Shown: in pieces, positions 11,201 to 23,684 of the stretch
Layout: every line of letters begins with the position of its first letter
Numbering within the stretch: the first letter of the stretch is position 1
Origin: Plutella xylostella
Lineage: Eukaryota; Arthropoda; Insecta; Lepidoptera; Plutellidae
Assembly: GCF_932276165.1 (NCBI RefSeq)
Contig: NC_063995.1
Span: 5,580,001-5,644,000 of the forward strand
Direction of reading: 5' to 3'
DNA: 64,000 nt
Made by a program: the position numbers and the translations under genes
Notes under the pieces: generated by a model
What the model was told of the DNA's origin: nothing
Database searches by the model: none
Seen by the model: only the letters and a program-made list of their open reading frames with translations

Positions 11201-14098
11201 CAAAAAAAGAGTTTCAGTTTAAAATTCAGATTTAATTAAATTCTTTAGTACATTAACACTAATTTGTTTGAATAGTTTTTATTTAAGTCATATAATTAAG
11301 AAAAGAACGTAATAAAAAGTGAATACTAATGAGTACAAACGGTACGTATACAAGAGTTTGGTACAGCACAATGTACACACATAGAGGTGTACGCACAACA
11401 GCCATCATTGTCATCACGTATTGGGCCCGTTGGTAACAATTGAATTGCGCAATTGAAGAACAAGGAAAAACTCAGGAGCCAGTCTTTGTTTATTGACGCA
11501 CTGAGATAAAAACATATCGCTGACTTCGACTAAACCAACAGGACATGCCACAGGAAGGAAGCCGCTGGATAAACGCGCTTTTGTTATAATTATTATTATA
11601 AATTACAATATTCTGTTCAACGTTACCACTTTTCAGTGATGAAACCACTGTGACCGACACTTATTTGCTCACGAACAAAAACACACAAAAGCTCGGCACA
11701 AGCTCGGGTATATAAAAAGGCAAGAGATAAAGCTTAAACTGAGTCCAGAAGTATATTACACAGTTGAATCTAGCACATCACGCCCATGATCGCAACAAGG
11801 ATGTATCACCACTGCTATATTGAGGCAAAACTCAAGCTTTACCTTTAACGGATGACGTAAGATTGTGGCCTCGCAGTCGCTTTACTATGAAATCACTTTT
11901 ACAGTTTTCAAGACATCGCCCTAGCGGAGGGCATGAATGAACTGAGGGATGGAGCGCCGGTCACAGGAGTCGCGTGCGCGGCTATAAATACCCGGCAGGA
12001 TAGGAGGACGCGCCGGGCCGCGGAGTGGTTGACTGACCGCCGCGCCGCGCCCGCCCGTCGCCTCCGGCCCGAGTGCGTCACTCACATCATAAACATACAA
12101 GCAATATAATCAAACGCCTATTTAACATTCAACATCGGTAGCGACGCGACGCCAGCCTGTTTCTGACTGCGCTCGTCAATCAACAGGAAGTATTTGCGAT
12201 CGGCGGACCCAGCTAAATGGCCTCTTAGATGGCTATTATCAGTTCTGTTATTGTTTATTCGTGGGTGGTTGTTAGGTTAGTAGGTATATTTTGAGTGCAT
12301 GGGGTTTGATAATAATTTTGGATTTAACCCTTATCGAATTTAAAAAATCTTCTTTGTAATGTAGAGACTATATTTTGTGTCCATTTATAAAGTTTTTCCG
12401 AGTTTACAAGTCGCTAAACATACATATAGGTAGGCGAATTTTCATAAGCATGGACGAATTACTATTAAAAGCAACCGCAACATTCAGGAATCACGGCCTC
12501 TGTTTACTTTATATTATGATAAAATAAATTTATATTACAACGTATGTTAAACAGTGCGGATCCATCCCATAGTGATTATAACTCAGAGATCTTGCTAAAG
12601 ATTGGAGATGGAGAAACTATAAAGCCCACTTTCCGCAATATCATAATATTAGATTAGAAAACTACTTATAATTCGTGATTATTCTTATACTGGAATGACT
12701 GGACTTTCTCTTTCACTTTATAAACTGATTTCCTGGACATCAGATATTCATGTGAAAACTATTCATTCACAATAAAATCTACATGTGACCTTGTTTGTAA
12801 GGTGTTCCACTTTTTGTGATTCTGTTATCGTAAAACTTTTGTTCCTGACTCATTAATCTCATGATTGTGTTAAAACAATAAATTTACGTCAAAAATTACT
12901 GTAATCGCGTACTTGACACAATAGAAGTGCGAGTGTATCATTAACCATAGTAGTTTTTGTCTATGGCCTTAACATTACGCGAACAATGAGCACAATGGAG
13001 CGTCTTTCCCGCGTCTCTTACGTGTTGTTATACAAGAGTAAGCATTTCATTAGCTGCACCGGCTCTTACTTAACAAAGCTGCTGCAAAGAAAAACGGAAA
13101 GCTCTCTCCGCGCCGCGTCTTCCGCATCGCCGTCTCTCGCGGGAAACGTGCCTATCTGGTTGCATCGCCCACGACCGTGGACAGGCTATCCGCTTACAAG
13201 AACCCAATTACAATCACGCTCAAATATTTCATATTTCAAACACCTATCGCATTCATCTGTGCAATATTCGTGCCCGCCAGAAGTTAAGTATGTCACATGT
13301 ACACAATCGGTGGCAGCCTAGAATCCAATATGGCTAAATATGATATATGCCGTTCACAAACCAATTACGAGCTGATATTTCCAAAAAAGGTGTTGCAAAG
13401 AGACTAATTTGTTATTTAGATTGAACATATGGATTGCCGAAATGGAGTACGGTTGGTAACATGTGTTTTGTAAAGTGTTTCGTACCATGAGTGGGTCTGG
13501 TGGGTTGTTGTTGGTCGCCGTTGATCTGTCGGTAGACGCCGACGCCGGGCGGCACGGCGCGCGGCCCGCCCGCCCCGCGCCGCGGCCCCTTGCGCGCCGC
13601 CGCCGCCAGCCAGTACGAGCGAGGCACCCCCCGCTGGGGCGCCGCGCTGCCCTCGACCAGCGGGGACGAGTAGTGCTGCAGTCCTTCATCATCTATCAAA
13701 TTCTGCAAACTGGTGCCGCCTCTAATTACTTTCTCGTTGTACTTCTTAGCGTGCTTCAGGGTCAGATTGTCCAAGCTCTTGCAGGAGGCGAGCGACACAT
13801 TGTTGTTGCGTATGTCGTTGTACTTGTTGGGGTCGTAGCAGGTGATTCTTGGGCAGTGGTCGATGATAATGTCAGGGCCCCGGGCGAGCTGGTCGGGCTT
13901 GGCGCGGGCGCGCTGCTTGATGTTGCGGATGTTGCGCTTGATGACGGAGGTGCCGCGCTCCTCCAGCGCGCGCAGCACGTCGCCCCCGCCCCCGCCGCCG
14001 CCCGCGCCCGCCCCGTGCTTGTACACGTGGTAGCTGCGCTTGTTCCGGCGCTGGTTGTCATTGTCATCGAAAATAAAACTCTCGTCGTAATGCGGCAT
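2162..14098 (-). CDS. C3G: C3G / RapGEF1, Rap guanine nucleotide exchange factor (5' part, 8 exons)
   Basis: C3G activates Rap1 and is recruited by Crk SH3 domains. Coding exons, 5' to 3': 14098-13486, 9822-9651, 6431-6326, 4807-4699, 4464-4156, 3411-3267, 2652-2572, 2298-2162; every junction keeps phase. Exon 1 (204 codons) starts at ATG 14098 and has a Gly run. Exons 3-5 match the helical N-terminal region of vertebrate C3G (LKHFSDVITKRKLEMLPDN; ALAMLIRLCDEI). Exon 6 holds LTPKERSLL and the proline motif PPPKPARP (residues ~476-483). Exon 7 holds APPLPPKRK (~490-498), a Crk-binding type motif. The REM and CDC25 catalytic domains must lie left of the window. The exon 7 donor (gg|gttggt) is the weakest boundary. 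The first intron (3.7 kb) and second (3.2 kb) are longest. Recognition comes from remembered family sequence. Confidence 0.88.
2735..3255. repeat. Imperfect local tandem repeats in C3G intron 6, including a copy of an exon edge
   Basis: Blocks containing 'atcggaaaaccgagcaac' and 'ccatccccattgg' recur around 2824-2896, 3055-3100 and 3172-3245, with diverged spacers rich in ccattgg. At about 2911-2936 the sequence 'ctctttgggcgtcagcgg' repeats the start of exon 6 (3391-3411), but the acceptor AG next to it is lost. The array therefore arose by local duplication that included the intron-exon border. Confidence 0.65.
3505..3560 (+). repeat. Short degenerate retroelement tail
   Basis: Sequence of the type 'tactgctgtgcaaaggtctttcctt' (read in two parts) resembles a very common lepidopteran repeat with 'ctgctgggcaaaggcctcc'. 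The match is short and recalled from memory, so the call is weak. Confidence 0.3.
5290..5825. mobile_element. 536-bp hAT-like MITE built from 'ccgtaaccgaa' words
   Basis: The termini are inverted (taggggtgttaggga and, on the other strand, tagggatgttatgga). A perfect 8-bp target duplication, ccatcaac, flanks it at 5282-5289 and 5826-5833, as expected for the hAT superfamily. Both ends are filled with variants of 'atccgtaaccgtaaccgaa' and 'cggata'; the centre is AT-rich with no ORF. It lies in C3G intron 3, between exons 4 and 3 on the map. Confidence 0.85.
7398..7462 (-). CDS. Candidate alternative first coding exon of C3G
   Basis: On the minus strand an ATG at 7462 opens 21 codons plus 2 nt (MEHWIHKRTHRL, RRFAHNGH) and stops at a good donor, gg|gtatgt. 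Phase 2 is exactly what exon 3 (starts 6431) needs, so a transcript starting here would read into the conserved C3G region with a short N-terminus instead of exons 1-2. Upstream (7463-~7640) could be 5'UTR with a GC patch at the NotI-like gcggccgc. A second frame from another ATG would not match phase. The exon is an inference from phase and donor only. Confidence 0.35.
9826..10330. repeat. Imperfect tandem repeats next to C3G exon 2, including a copied splice acceptor
   Basis: 'caggtatgaacaaatgactg' with following 'tcgg' recurs near 9854, 10131 (as caggtacaaac) and 10255, each followed by cattgg and sometimes by 'atatgcata'. At about 10105-10128 'cactctctgcaacgccatt' repeats the exon 2 acceptor region at 9815-9840, so the acceptor (minus strand gttgcag|agagtga) exists twice. 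The second is a potential cryptic acceptor. Confidence 0.65.
11709..11990 (+). promoter_or_regulatory. Two TATA-box motifs in C3G intron 1, antisense to C3G
   Basis: tatataaaaagg at 11709-11720 and ctataaata (TATAAATA 11983-11990) are close to consensus TATA boxes on the plus strand. The second sits in a GC-rich island (about 11935-12080). No plus-strand protein gene follows that I can support, so these could drive a non-coding antisense RNA, or be chance. On the minus strand the second reads tatttata, a poorer match. Confidence 0.3.
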
Positions 14099-14184
14099 TT
14101 TGTATTCTTACTTCACCACTTTTTACATAATCCTTTATGAGTTTCTGCACTTTGTTGCACAATTAATTATACCGGATATTGCAC

Positions 14185-14270
14185 CCTGTAGCTGAATGTG
14201 GCGGGTTTCACCGCGGTGACAAGCGGCTGCTGCGCGGGACGGCTAGTCGCAGAGAAAGGGAGAGCCCTTT
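14185..14270 (-). promoter_or_regulatory. GC-rich leader or promoter region upstream of the C3G start
   Basis: A CpG-rich block with the perfect palindrome tcaccgcggtga lies about 100-170 nt upstream of the C3G ATG in an AT-rich setting. An acceptor-like ..aaagtgcag occurs just before the ATG-proximal sequence, so the leader might be spliced. No clear TATA or initiator was fixed. Confidence 0.35.
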
Positions 14271-15294
14271 AGAAATCTTCGAAAGCTGTTTGTATGCACT
14301 TGCATTGAAATTTCACATTTCTGTCATTTATCTTTTGCAATGATGTTCTATAGCTTGCAATGATACAATACGACACGTAAACAACCTGCCCGTTGATGTC
14401 TCGAGGTATGTACATAAGCTCGTTTATACAATACGTACAATATACAAAACAAGTCAGAGACGTAAATAGTCTCTGAGGTATAAGAATAACACTATCTTCG
14501 AAAGTTAATCCCAATCACATGATGTTATTTTGGGACAAAACTACCTATAAAGATTTCGTTTGCTTATTTAAAAACAACGTTCAGACCCATTCAACGTAAT
14601 TCAATAAAAGAATCGGGTTACACAAACCAGTGATAATTAAAATTTACCGTGCTTTTAGCATAAAGCTGGATTTTGTGTATTTCTCTGGCACGGAGAGCAT
14701 ATGTTTGAGATGCGATTAGGTCATTATTTATTTCCAGTGAGCTTCGCGTCGCGTTTTATGCGCGAATGCTGGCCGCTTCGCTCACCTTGACATTATGAGA
14801 CGGCCCCTAAATTTGGTTCACTGTATCGTGCTCATATAGCTCATCAATTCAGCTTCATTAAAGGAATTTAAAATGATTGATTCTTCCGTCGAATAGCCGT
14901 CCATACACAGACAAAGAATGTTATGTAAATTCGGAGTGCTAAACGGAGGTTTCAATCAATTAAGCTGAACCTTTTATGTAAGGGAAACCAGGCATTCGAA
15001 TTAGTAGCTTTCTCTATTCTTTGCGACAGCCGTCGAACTTGGACACCGGGTCTGATTTTCACTCAGTCATGCATCGCGGAGTGGTTACACAACATCACCA
15101 TACACAGAACTGGGAGTCAACACAAGGTAATGCCTCCGGGCAGAAGTTACCTTGTTAACATTAAACAAATCTTCCGCACATGTCACTATTATTATCATAT
15201 ACCGCACTTTACATGCACTAACACTATCAGACCACTTACGCTTAAATCACATAGTTTTTTATTTTTATTTAGTAATTAATTAAATTTTAATTAA

Positions 15295-15480
15295 GTCGTG
15301 TTTTGTTATACGATCGCGGCGATGTCTGTGCGCATGCGGCTACAGCGACTGCGTGCGGGTCGGGAGGAGCGCCGCGGACGGCTGCGGCGGCACTGCGGCG
15401 CGGACTGCGCGGCCGCCGCTGCGCCAACGACAGTGAAAGTCTGCATGCGCGCGCGCAACCGACAAACATCTCCGCCGATC
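15295..15480. promoter_or_regulatory. CpG-rich island upstream of C3G
   Basis: About 180 bp of very GC-rich sequence 1.2 kb upstream of the C3G ATG, with all six frames open by composition only. It is a candidate promoter or untranslated first exon of C3G. The ORFs here look compositional. Confidence 0.35.
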
Positions 15481-15499
15481 TTCTACTAGTACACTACCC

Positions 15500-18400
15500 A
15501 ATCGATCTATTGCAAAATGCAACACCTTACAAATAGCTTATCGCTTATCTACTAGCCAAATGGAATCGTCAAGATTAGCAAATATGTATTAGGTTAAAAC
15601 GTACGTTCCGAAGTGCCTCTCCGATGTGCAACGTAAATTGTTACGTGACGTGAAATTATTTAAACATTAGGAATACATATTGGATTTCGTGCTGTGGAAA
15701 TACAGGTCATTTCCAATTTCATAGATTATTTGTATTCGCAACAATTCAATGCGATAGTCCGTGGAATGTTCAGAAGTAGATAGGTCATGTGATGTGATTC
15801 GTATCGAGCGTATAGGAAATAGCGACGCTAACGTCGAGTTGACACAGCCCTGTGGCCATTGGGGACAGTCGGCGGGGCATCCGCTATGCAAATAGCGGCA
15901 GCATTATGACCGCCTCGTCAAATCACCATAAAACTGAACACTAAACATAAGTATTGACACGGTTTGAAAAATACTTCTCTAAAGCCGTTGCGAAAGAGAG
16001 AAAATAGTAGATGCGTGTGCCATTTGTTTGTGAGTGGGAAACTTAACGTTGGCTGTAATACGATTTGTGTAAAAATTAGAGAAGAAAGGGCCGAAAGAAA
16101 AGATATTCGTAGCTATTCAGCATGCCGGTCGCAGGTATCAGTGCAGAAAATGCAGTATAATTAGTAGTAAACGAGAAGGGCTAACCTATAATAAAAGCCG
16201 AAGCTAGGGCAACCAATTGCAGTTACAATAAGTGGTAAAGATGTGTGTCATACGAGCATTTAGCGAGATAGCGAGTAGGGTCCGAGCGACCGGTCACACA
16301 TCGCCTAACTGTGAAATCTATGGATCAACTGGAACCGATTCCATCGCTATTTGATCAAATAATTATACCTCTAGCTGACATCCTCGTGTAACAATGTTGC
16401 GTAAATTATATTAGAGATCTCAACGATAATTTCGTGAATGCTATTTCCTGATCTGAGTTGCGTAGATTGTAAGATACCGTACATTGTTTAAAAGCTTTTT
16501 TTGGTAATCGCAAATAGTGGATTCTCTACCGGTCCATTGTATACTTTGATGGATTCTGGTTTTTATAATCTGTTATTTTAGAACCCATTTTAAAATTAAT
16601 ATCATTAAGTATAGATATTTTTTTCATTAGAATAGAGCAATAGCATAGTATTATGCATAATCAAAAAATCAATAGGATATCAGTTACTGCCATAAAATAA
16701 GCATCTATACGTTCGTTTCCGTAATTATATTCTGTTACGGTTGGTCTTCTTCAGCATAAGCATAACGATAAGTAAAGATGTTGATCACGCAAACAGTACT
16801 CTACTGACACGGAAAAAATATAAATGCAATCAACTAGTTCATTCTCAAGTACGTATGTTGCAAATGCATCTGCATTTAGTATACATCTACATTTACTGCC
16901 ATTGAGTGGTATATAATTAAATCTAAACAAAGAATTAACTGATTTCATTGCTACAAAGATCGGGCAAAGTAAGTAATCTGTAAGAGACAGTCATGAAATT
17001 GTTATTGGTCTCAACAGGAAATATCAGAGCTAGACCCCACCGACAAAAGTAGCAAGAACAATAAATAAATTGCGAGTCACGAAAGAGGTTGAAGTGCCGG
17101 GAGATCGATAAATAAAAGAGCACTCAACAGAAATGGTTGAAGAGCAATCTCCGTACAGCGGTACTACAGGCGGCAGAAAAACCAACGCCCACCGGTAAAT
17201 GACCCAGCAGGCAACATAGACAGCTCGCTATGCAACACTAGATCCAGATAACAAAGAAACGCTTCATGTAAATTTGCGCGGCACGGCTGAATGCCCCAAA
17301 GACTTCTACAAAGATGAGAGAAAAAACATGAAGACGTTATGTGTATACGAATTACAGATAATCCGAATAGTATATTATATATGAAGGTAATTAGTTTATT
17401 ATGTGCGTCGGATTAGGGTCCGCCTTCCGGTGGCAGAGAGCGCACGCCACCACGCTTCGCGAAACCACTTTCCAATAACAACCACGCTGGCTAACCACTC
17501 TAACGGGAACGGACCCAGCACTTTTTATTAGATTCTATCTACTTGTGTTTTATTAGATTGCAACTTCTAATAACAGAGAGCAAAACGCAGGTAGTGTGTG
17601 TATATAGTGTGGGCCTAACGTATATATCGTCGCCCTTCGCGCTCACTATCGTAGTACAGTGGATACGGCGTCGTCGGTGGAAAAAGCTTTTTGCACTACC
17701 GATCAAAAACTAAACTTATTAGATTAGGTACATAATATGCTAAACTTCGCTATAATACTACAACAACTTGTTTAACGAAATCACCATACCGCTGAGGCGG
17801 TTTAATTGATGTGTGAAAAACTTAAATTACACACCAACTAGCAACAGTTAAAATTACATAAAATAGCCAGGAAATTAAGTCGTGAGAGATATATGTTTTG
17901 TATTTTCATATTTGGTCATTATTTCAATTATTATTTTCATTTTTTGTTGAATACGATTAAGAAGCAGTGGTTGATTGTTGACAAATTCTTGATGAATAAT
18001 GCTAATGTTAAGCAATGCGGCGGAAGCGAGCATGATCCACGCCGCTGACTGCTCAGCGATGTAATCTCGGGGCATCTCATCACGACTGTGCCGCAAAAAA
18101 CAAACCTACTGTCAGCTAGAGACACAATCGTACATCTTCATACACTTGCCACAAACGAGCTCGAAATATGTGCATCACGTCAGGAGTCCGTGACTGGGAC
18201 TACCTTGCGACATTCTCCAAGTAATACCCCTCGATTAGGCTGACTTTGCATACTACGTGCCATTGTTATCTAAGCTTACAGGTTACATAAAAAGGAACGG
18301 CTAACAATTATCTAATCGACTCAGTTATTCTTCAATGAAACCAAATGCCAGATGTTCATGGGCAGTCATTAATATCTCAAATGATACGTCTCATCTCGGC

Positions 18401-18860
18401 AATCTGGCACACGCACCGTGGAAGAGGAAGGCCGCTGTTCGGCCTCCCGACCACAACTAACACACTATTACTATATTCAATGAAGGTCACAAACCTTTCA
18501 ATAGTAATTTGTCAATTTTTGTAATTGGATATGAACGTTAGGTATAGTGGGTAATTCATGTGCACAATTTTATTTTCTCACGATAGCGTTTTTATGGCAA
18601 GGTCGCCCGCTATTACGCTTAAAAGCTGCTCGTTTATCAATTGCTAAGTAAGACAATTTTACAGACACGACAACTAAACCTTTTAAGTTAAAAGAGAGTT
18701 GAAAGCCATTTATTAAATTCTGCTTCACATTCCTGCTTAATTCTATAAGCGGACGTGGGCCCGTACTAAAGTTCAAGCTGGTTAAATAAATGTTACTTAT
18801 TTTGTTGTACCGTACCTACCAATTAGGTTTGCGCAATCGTATGTAGCCATTAATATTAAT
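15500..18860. other. Intergenic stretch, nothing recognised
   Basis: AT-rich DNA with only short, unsupported ORFs on both strands. I see no splice-consistent coding block and no recognisable repeat. Confidence 0.4.
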
Positions 18861-18867
18861 AATATGT

Positions 18868-19045
18868 GGGGACATCTCACACACGGCCATCCGACCCCAC
18901 GCTAGGCAGAACCTGTGTTATGGGTGTCGGACAGCTGATATATCTACACAAATACATAGAGAGATAGATACTAAATATAAATATCAACACCCAAGACCCG
19001 AGTACAAATATCTGTCTTTAAACAAATATCTGCCCCAGCCAATGA
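18868..19045 (-). mobile_element. tRNA-derived SINE, body only (5'-truncated)
   Basis: Read on the minus strand, this is ggctggggcagatatttgt followed by the typical body with 'ctcgggtcttgggtgttgat' and ending near 'gtgtgagatgtcccc'. This body normally follows a tRNA-like head in lepidopteran SINEs; here the head is missing. The family comes from memory. Confidence 0.65.
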
Positions 19046-19616
19046 TTTCAAAAGGAAGGATAGGCCCTTCAGAACATTTTACTCAAACCTTCTTCATACA
19101 AGCAAAATAACTGTCATCTGTCATAATTTGTTTGAACTATGTCAGTGCCTAGCAACTATCTTGACGACGTAACCTTGTACGTGCGTTAATAATTTACCAT
19201 CCCGGATATTGTTTTATTATTTGCAGGCGCCATATCAATAATTGAAGACAAATCCAACTACTAAAATTAAAACTGTTTTAGGCTGTAGACCTGTAGAGCG
19301 TCCCGTACAAATGCACTAAAAATCACGCTCCAAAACGTAAGTATGTGCAACAAGAAAATGTTCTCGGAGGATAGTCAACAAAAAATGACGTCCGCACAAG
19401 GTTACAGCGCGCGGCCATTGTAGACTTTGGTAGTAAAATAATTATCACTTTAATGTATTTATTACTTAATTTAATGGTAATTACCGATGATACGATATTC
19501 GATGTTTCTTTTTGACCTTCGTATAATAGTTTTTGCAGCCTTTCACAACACAACTACATATTTATCACAAGATTCACAAGACCATCTCTCGGCCACAGAC
19601 AACTGTCGACTGAGGA

Positions 19617-19652
19617 GCGTTGGCCCTAAAATTACGATTTTAGGGCCAACGC
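19617..19652. repeat. Perfect 16-bp inverted repeat with 4-nt loop
   Basis: gcgttggccctaaaat at 19617-19632 pairs perfectly with attttagggccaacgc at 19637-19652 around a tacg loop. It lies just beyond the SINE head, in its 3' direction. It could be the tip of a foldback element; no poly-T follows that would suit a terminator. Confidence 0.6.
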
Positions 19653-19726
19653 GCGGGTGCCATTTTTTTGAGTGGGAGGCCCTGTCCTTACGCTAGTAAT
19701 ATATATGTCAATGGCCCCAGCCGGGA

Positions 19727-19797
19727 ATCGAACCCGGGACCATCGGGCTCAGTAGTCAGGTCACTAACCACTACGCCATTCGGTCGTCGAATTCGTA
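19727..19797 (-). mobile_element. tRNA-like SINE head
   Basis: On the minus strand 'ggcgtagtggttagtgacc' gives an A box and ggttcgattccc a B box of Pol III promoters, ending ccggctggggcca. The terminal bases do not pair as an acceptor stem, so this is a SINE head and not a working tRNA gene. The body that should follow is replaced by unrelated sequence. Confidence 0.65.
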
Positions 19798-20184
19798 TAT
19801 TCGTCGAATCGTCGTTGTTGTGAGAGCGGAGGAGCCATCGGCATCGACACAACATGTTAAGTAATAAGTCCAACGGGAAATGGAACGATTCGATAAACAT
19901 ATTAAAGCTAATATCAAAAAGTTAGTTGGTGCAGTAAGATAGGTTAAGAATAACAAAACAGAGTAAAAAACTAACATGAAAGATAAAATTGGCTACCATA
20001 TATTGGATAAATAATGTTACTATAAAGAATGTAATAACATTTCTCATAATTAAATGAAATGTGTATAAGTACTGGTCCTTAGCCTAGAAACATGAAATAA
20101 AGAACCTACTTAAATTAAGTATTTGAGTAATAAAAATAAATATATAAAATATTTACTAGGCTAGTGTTCTAAACCATCAGGAAT

Positions 20185-21780
20185 TTGAATGTCGCTATTA
20201 TGGTAAGGCTTCTCGAAGGAGGGCTGACTGCGAACCTTTCACTTTCGCCAGCGGACCGCGACGCCGGCTAGAATCCGGCGGTGATGCTGTTACGTCTCAA
20301 GGCGAGCCACCTGCCTGACAATAGACGCCACATCCATCAGCCATCGGTGGAGCAACCGACAACGAGCCATTCAAATATGCATTAGTCCGACAATGCTACT
20401 GCTGTTCTTTAGCTAACGCGGAAAATAGACAACCGTTTCTTCTATTGATAACTCGTTTTTTAAATAATAATGTTAAGTATTCCTTTTGTTATGTACGTAG
20501 TTAGTTCTTATTATAATATAATTGCGCATTGCTCAAATAATTGCATCTAGGCGTGTCGCAAGTAAAAACATAATTGGTTTCACACAAACGTTGCTAACAA
20601 CGTCTAGGAAAGAGCCGGCGACTGGGGTTTCTGTATCGAAATGGCGGTGGAATGGGCGCTGCAATAGTCTCGGTCCCGTTACAGTGGGCCGGAGATCGAG
20701 GCGCAGATGCCCCGCACACGCCGCTGCTCGACCATTATTTACTTGATAGCGATCCGTAATACTGCACAGTACACGTTGCTTCACTAGCAAATACTCAAAG
20801 GGTATCGGAGTATCGGAAGACGAGCGTCGCAGGAGATTACTCCGCAGATCCAATACCGGACAACAGCCGGCGACAGGCTATCAAAAAACAAGATTTATCT
20901 CTTTTCCGTTGCCTTTGTTGGAGGATCTAATGACAAGATAGGTCAGTCGCACTAGCGGTCGCCGCAGACTGTGGCATAATGTTGGCGAGTTGTCTCGTCG
21001 TCGTAGATAATGACCAAATATGACCGTTATTTTCACAGCTATATGATTGATGACTCTTCAAGATTTTAATTTTTTGTACAATATTAAGGTTAATTATCAG
21101 GGTAAAATTAATAATGGATATCTATTGATAATGTTATTATACTATGTAAGTACCTACTTATAAAAGATTTGTTAGCACAGTGGCACATTATACACAGCAT
21201 TTTGTATTTTTTTCACTAACCCATTCCTGTACTAATGATGGAAATGCATGCAGTAGGTAGTAAATGAATATACATAGATAAATATATTCCATTGTATCAT
21301 CAACATTATCGTCTTCTATTTGGCAAGACTACGACTGGACAATAGGCCTCTCCGTATAAAATCTGAGAGCCTAGGCTTAACATTTAACAACGTAAACAAG
21401 CCATATGCGCTAAGTCGCACAGGGTTTTCCAATTTATTATACAACCGTGCTAACAAGCAGCAACGGGTCGAGCACGGCTCTAAACCCGCAGGAATATTAA
21501 TAAATAAGTCGAATGGCAGCGGGCACGGCGCGCGGCATACATAATTTCGCGTCTTCGTCGCACCGGCAGACGAAGGAATGTCTAATTCAAACAGCCCTAT
21601 TGAGAGAGCGCGGTCCCGTTACGAGTGCCTGCGCCTGCGCAGCCACATCCCGCGAGTCGCCATCGCCAGCGGCCGCCGTGCGCTCACCCACCATTTCTAA
21701 TGCTGGGCCAAACCTACCACTCATGGCTAGTGCCATAACGTTTATTACACACTTATACGTTCCGGCTCCGTAGAACACCA
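20185..21780. other. Intergenic region with three GC-rich patches
   Basis: Patches near 20200-20370, 20600-20860 and 21490-21770 stand out from AT-rich surroundings and carry CpG-rich words, but no exon with matching splice sites was found. They could be enhancers, an unrecognised non-coding transcript start, or old repeats. A short 'ggacaataggcctctccgt' near 21337 resembles a retroelement tail. Confidence 0.25.
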
Positions 21781-23675
21781 CTTATCTGCACTACTTGTGC
21801 AATGTAATGAAACAAATGGAATTTATAGATTGAATACAAATAGATATCTACGTTGAGTTTTAACCTATGGTTGTGCAATTATTTTTCAAGATGCTGTGAA
21901 GATTCCCCGATAAGATAGCAAAAGCACAGCTTTCAAAACATCGTGTTTGGACATAAAGGCTTCAACCGCAGTGTTAAAGTTGTCACGTTTCTTATTAGTT
22001 TCTTGATTTGACGTACTTTCGTCACGTTTTTGCTCATGTTACTGCAGCATCTTTAAAAATAAAGTGGTTAATAACTTGGTGAAGATTTCTCCACGCGGGC
22101 AATAAAACCGTGATATTTGTCAACTAACTGGATGGAAAATTGTTTGTGTGTGCCAACGGACGTAAATACAGTATAGTTTCAGACTCTACATTTCCTAATA
22201 ACAAAAGAAAACCCGAGTTCCTTTAGCCTAGCGAATTTCTAAAGCAGTTGTACCTACGTTTTTAGGAAAGATTTAGCTAAGAGCTGTCTTGTATTCTGCG
22301 GTTTGTAGTTTCGCTTGAATGTGAGAAAGCTAGGATTCACCTCTACGGGTTATCTAAGTATGCGTTAGTACTGAGGCTAATTTTGAGAATTTCTAGTAAC
22401 AAACATGATTACAGCGTTTAATGTCAGTCAGCAGTGAGCTACGTTTGATAAACAATCCTCGCTTTCCTCGTTACGGCCAATTTAAGCACACGGGAAAACT
22501 GACTTTCTAAACGACATAATCGATTGAAATGGATGTCATACTTATCAAAAGTTTATCTCGGTATGCAAATAAAGGAAATGAACTAGCTTTCACTATTGAT
22601 AAAGAAATGCCAAAGATTAGATGGTAAGTGTGTGTGATTTACATTGTTTATCAGGAGTCAATCAGCGAACTTCAACTTGGAATATCTTTAATTCACTGTT
22701 GGGGAATAAGTAATAAACACTTCCGTTATATATATATCCTCTATGTACCTGGCACCTGCAGAAGACTAACAAAAGGTGCATTGTAACTGAGAAACAGGTA
22801 AGGTCGCAACTTCCTTCATAAACACATCGGCACGACTGTATAGAAACACCGAGACATAGAATTTAGCGATGTGGAACGGAACATGGAACATGGCGGATGC
22901 TGCGTGCATCTTGCGGGTGCAGCCGTAAAATACACGTCTTTGCTTTTATCTACTTAAACTATGCACCGATCTTAAGTTGCGTGTCATAAGGATTAAATTC
23001 TAACTGAGCCCCTCATTCGATACTGTCGTACGATACGGAGCTTCCCTTATGTGGCAATCGTTGCCTTACCAGAGTGAGCTGGATAGCTCATAAATGCATT
23101 TAGATAAAAAGGCGAATGTCGCCGAAGGTGGCTAGCAAATGGTAAATGCAAAAAATCTAATGGCTTGCCTTAGGAGTCTAGGGAGACCTGGCGAGTTTTA
23201 TGATGGTTGGTACTAATCTTGAAGGAGAATGAGTTACATATAGTATAATTGTACAGTTTTTCATAAATTGTTAGACATCTTTAAATTGATTATTTTATGT
23301 CTTACATATTGTTTGTAAGTTCTGTTCATTATTGAAAAGGGGAAGGTATTTCAAAATTGGTCTCTTTGGTGTTACCAAAAAGAGGTGATCTCTCTATACA
23401 TATAATTTCATTAAATATTATAATAGTAAATAAAATAGTTTCAAAGCTTAAACATTGGTATTGATTGGGAAGGTTCTAAGGTATATTTCATAAAAAAATT
23501 AAAACCAAATCAAATGTAGTATCCACCCCAATTACCCAGGGGTATCAGGTAACAAAACTATAACTCAAATTTTATTCATCTGTTTGGCATAAGGTTAAAT
23601 AAAAAAGACACCAAACAACTATTTCATATCTTAATTATGCGGTAGTCACAAGTTGAGGGTGAATGAGTAAAAGAT
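21781..23675. other. Intergenic stretch, nothing recognised
   Basis: AT-rich, with no coding block, inverted repeat or known element that I could support. Confidence 0.35.
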
Positions 23676-23684
23676 GGTAGGCAG

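Noticed and set aside
12986..13321. 111-codon plus-strand ORF
   Set aside because: No family resemblance, no splice partners and ordinary composition; an open frame of this length occurs by chance.
13463..14140. 225-codon plus-strand ORF over C3G exon 1
   Set aside because: It is the antisense shadow of a GC-rich coding exon whose minus-strand reading links in phase to conserved C3G exons.
15287..15536. Overlapping ORFs in the CpG island
   Set aside because: Six-frame openness caused by GC content; no splice or homology support.
19727..19797. tRNA gene
   Set aside because: A and B boxes are present, but the acceptor stem does not pair and the sequence matches the head of a SINE.
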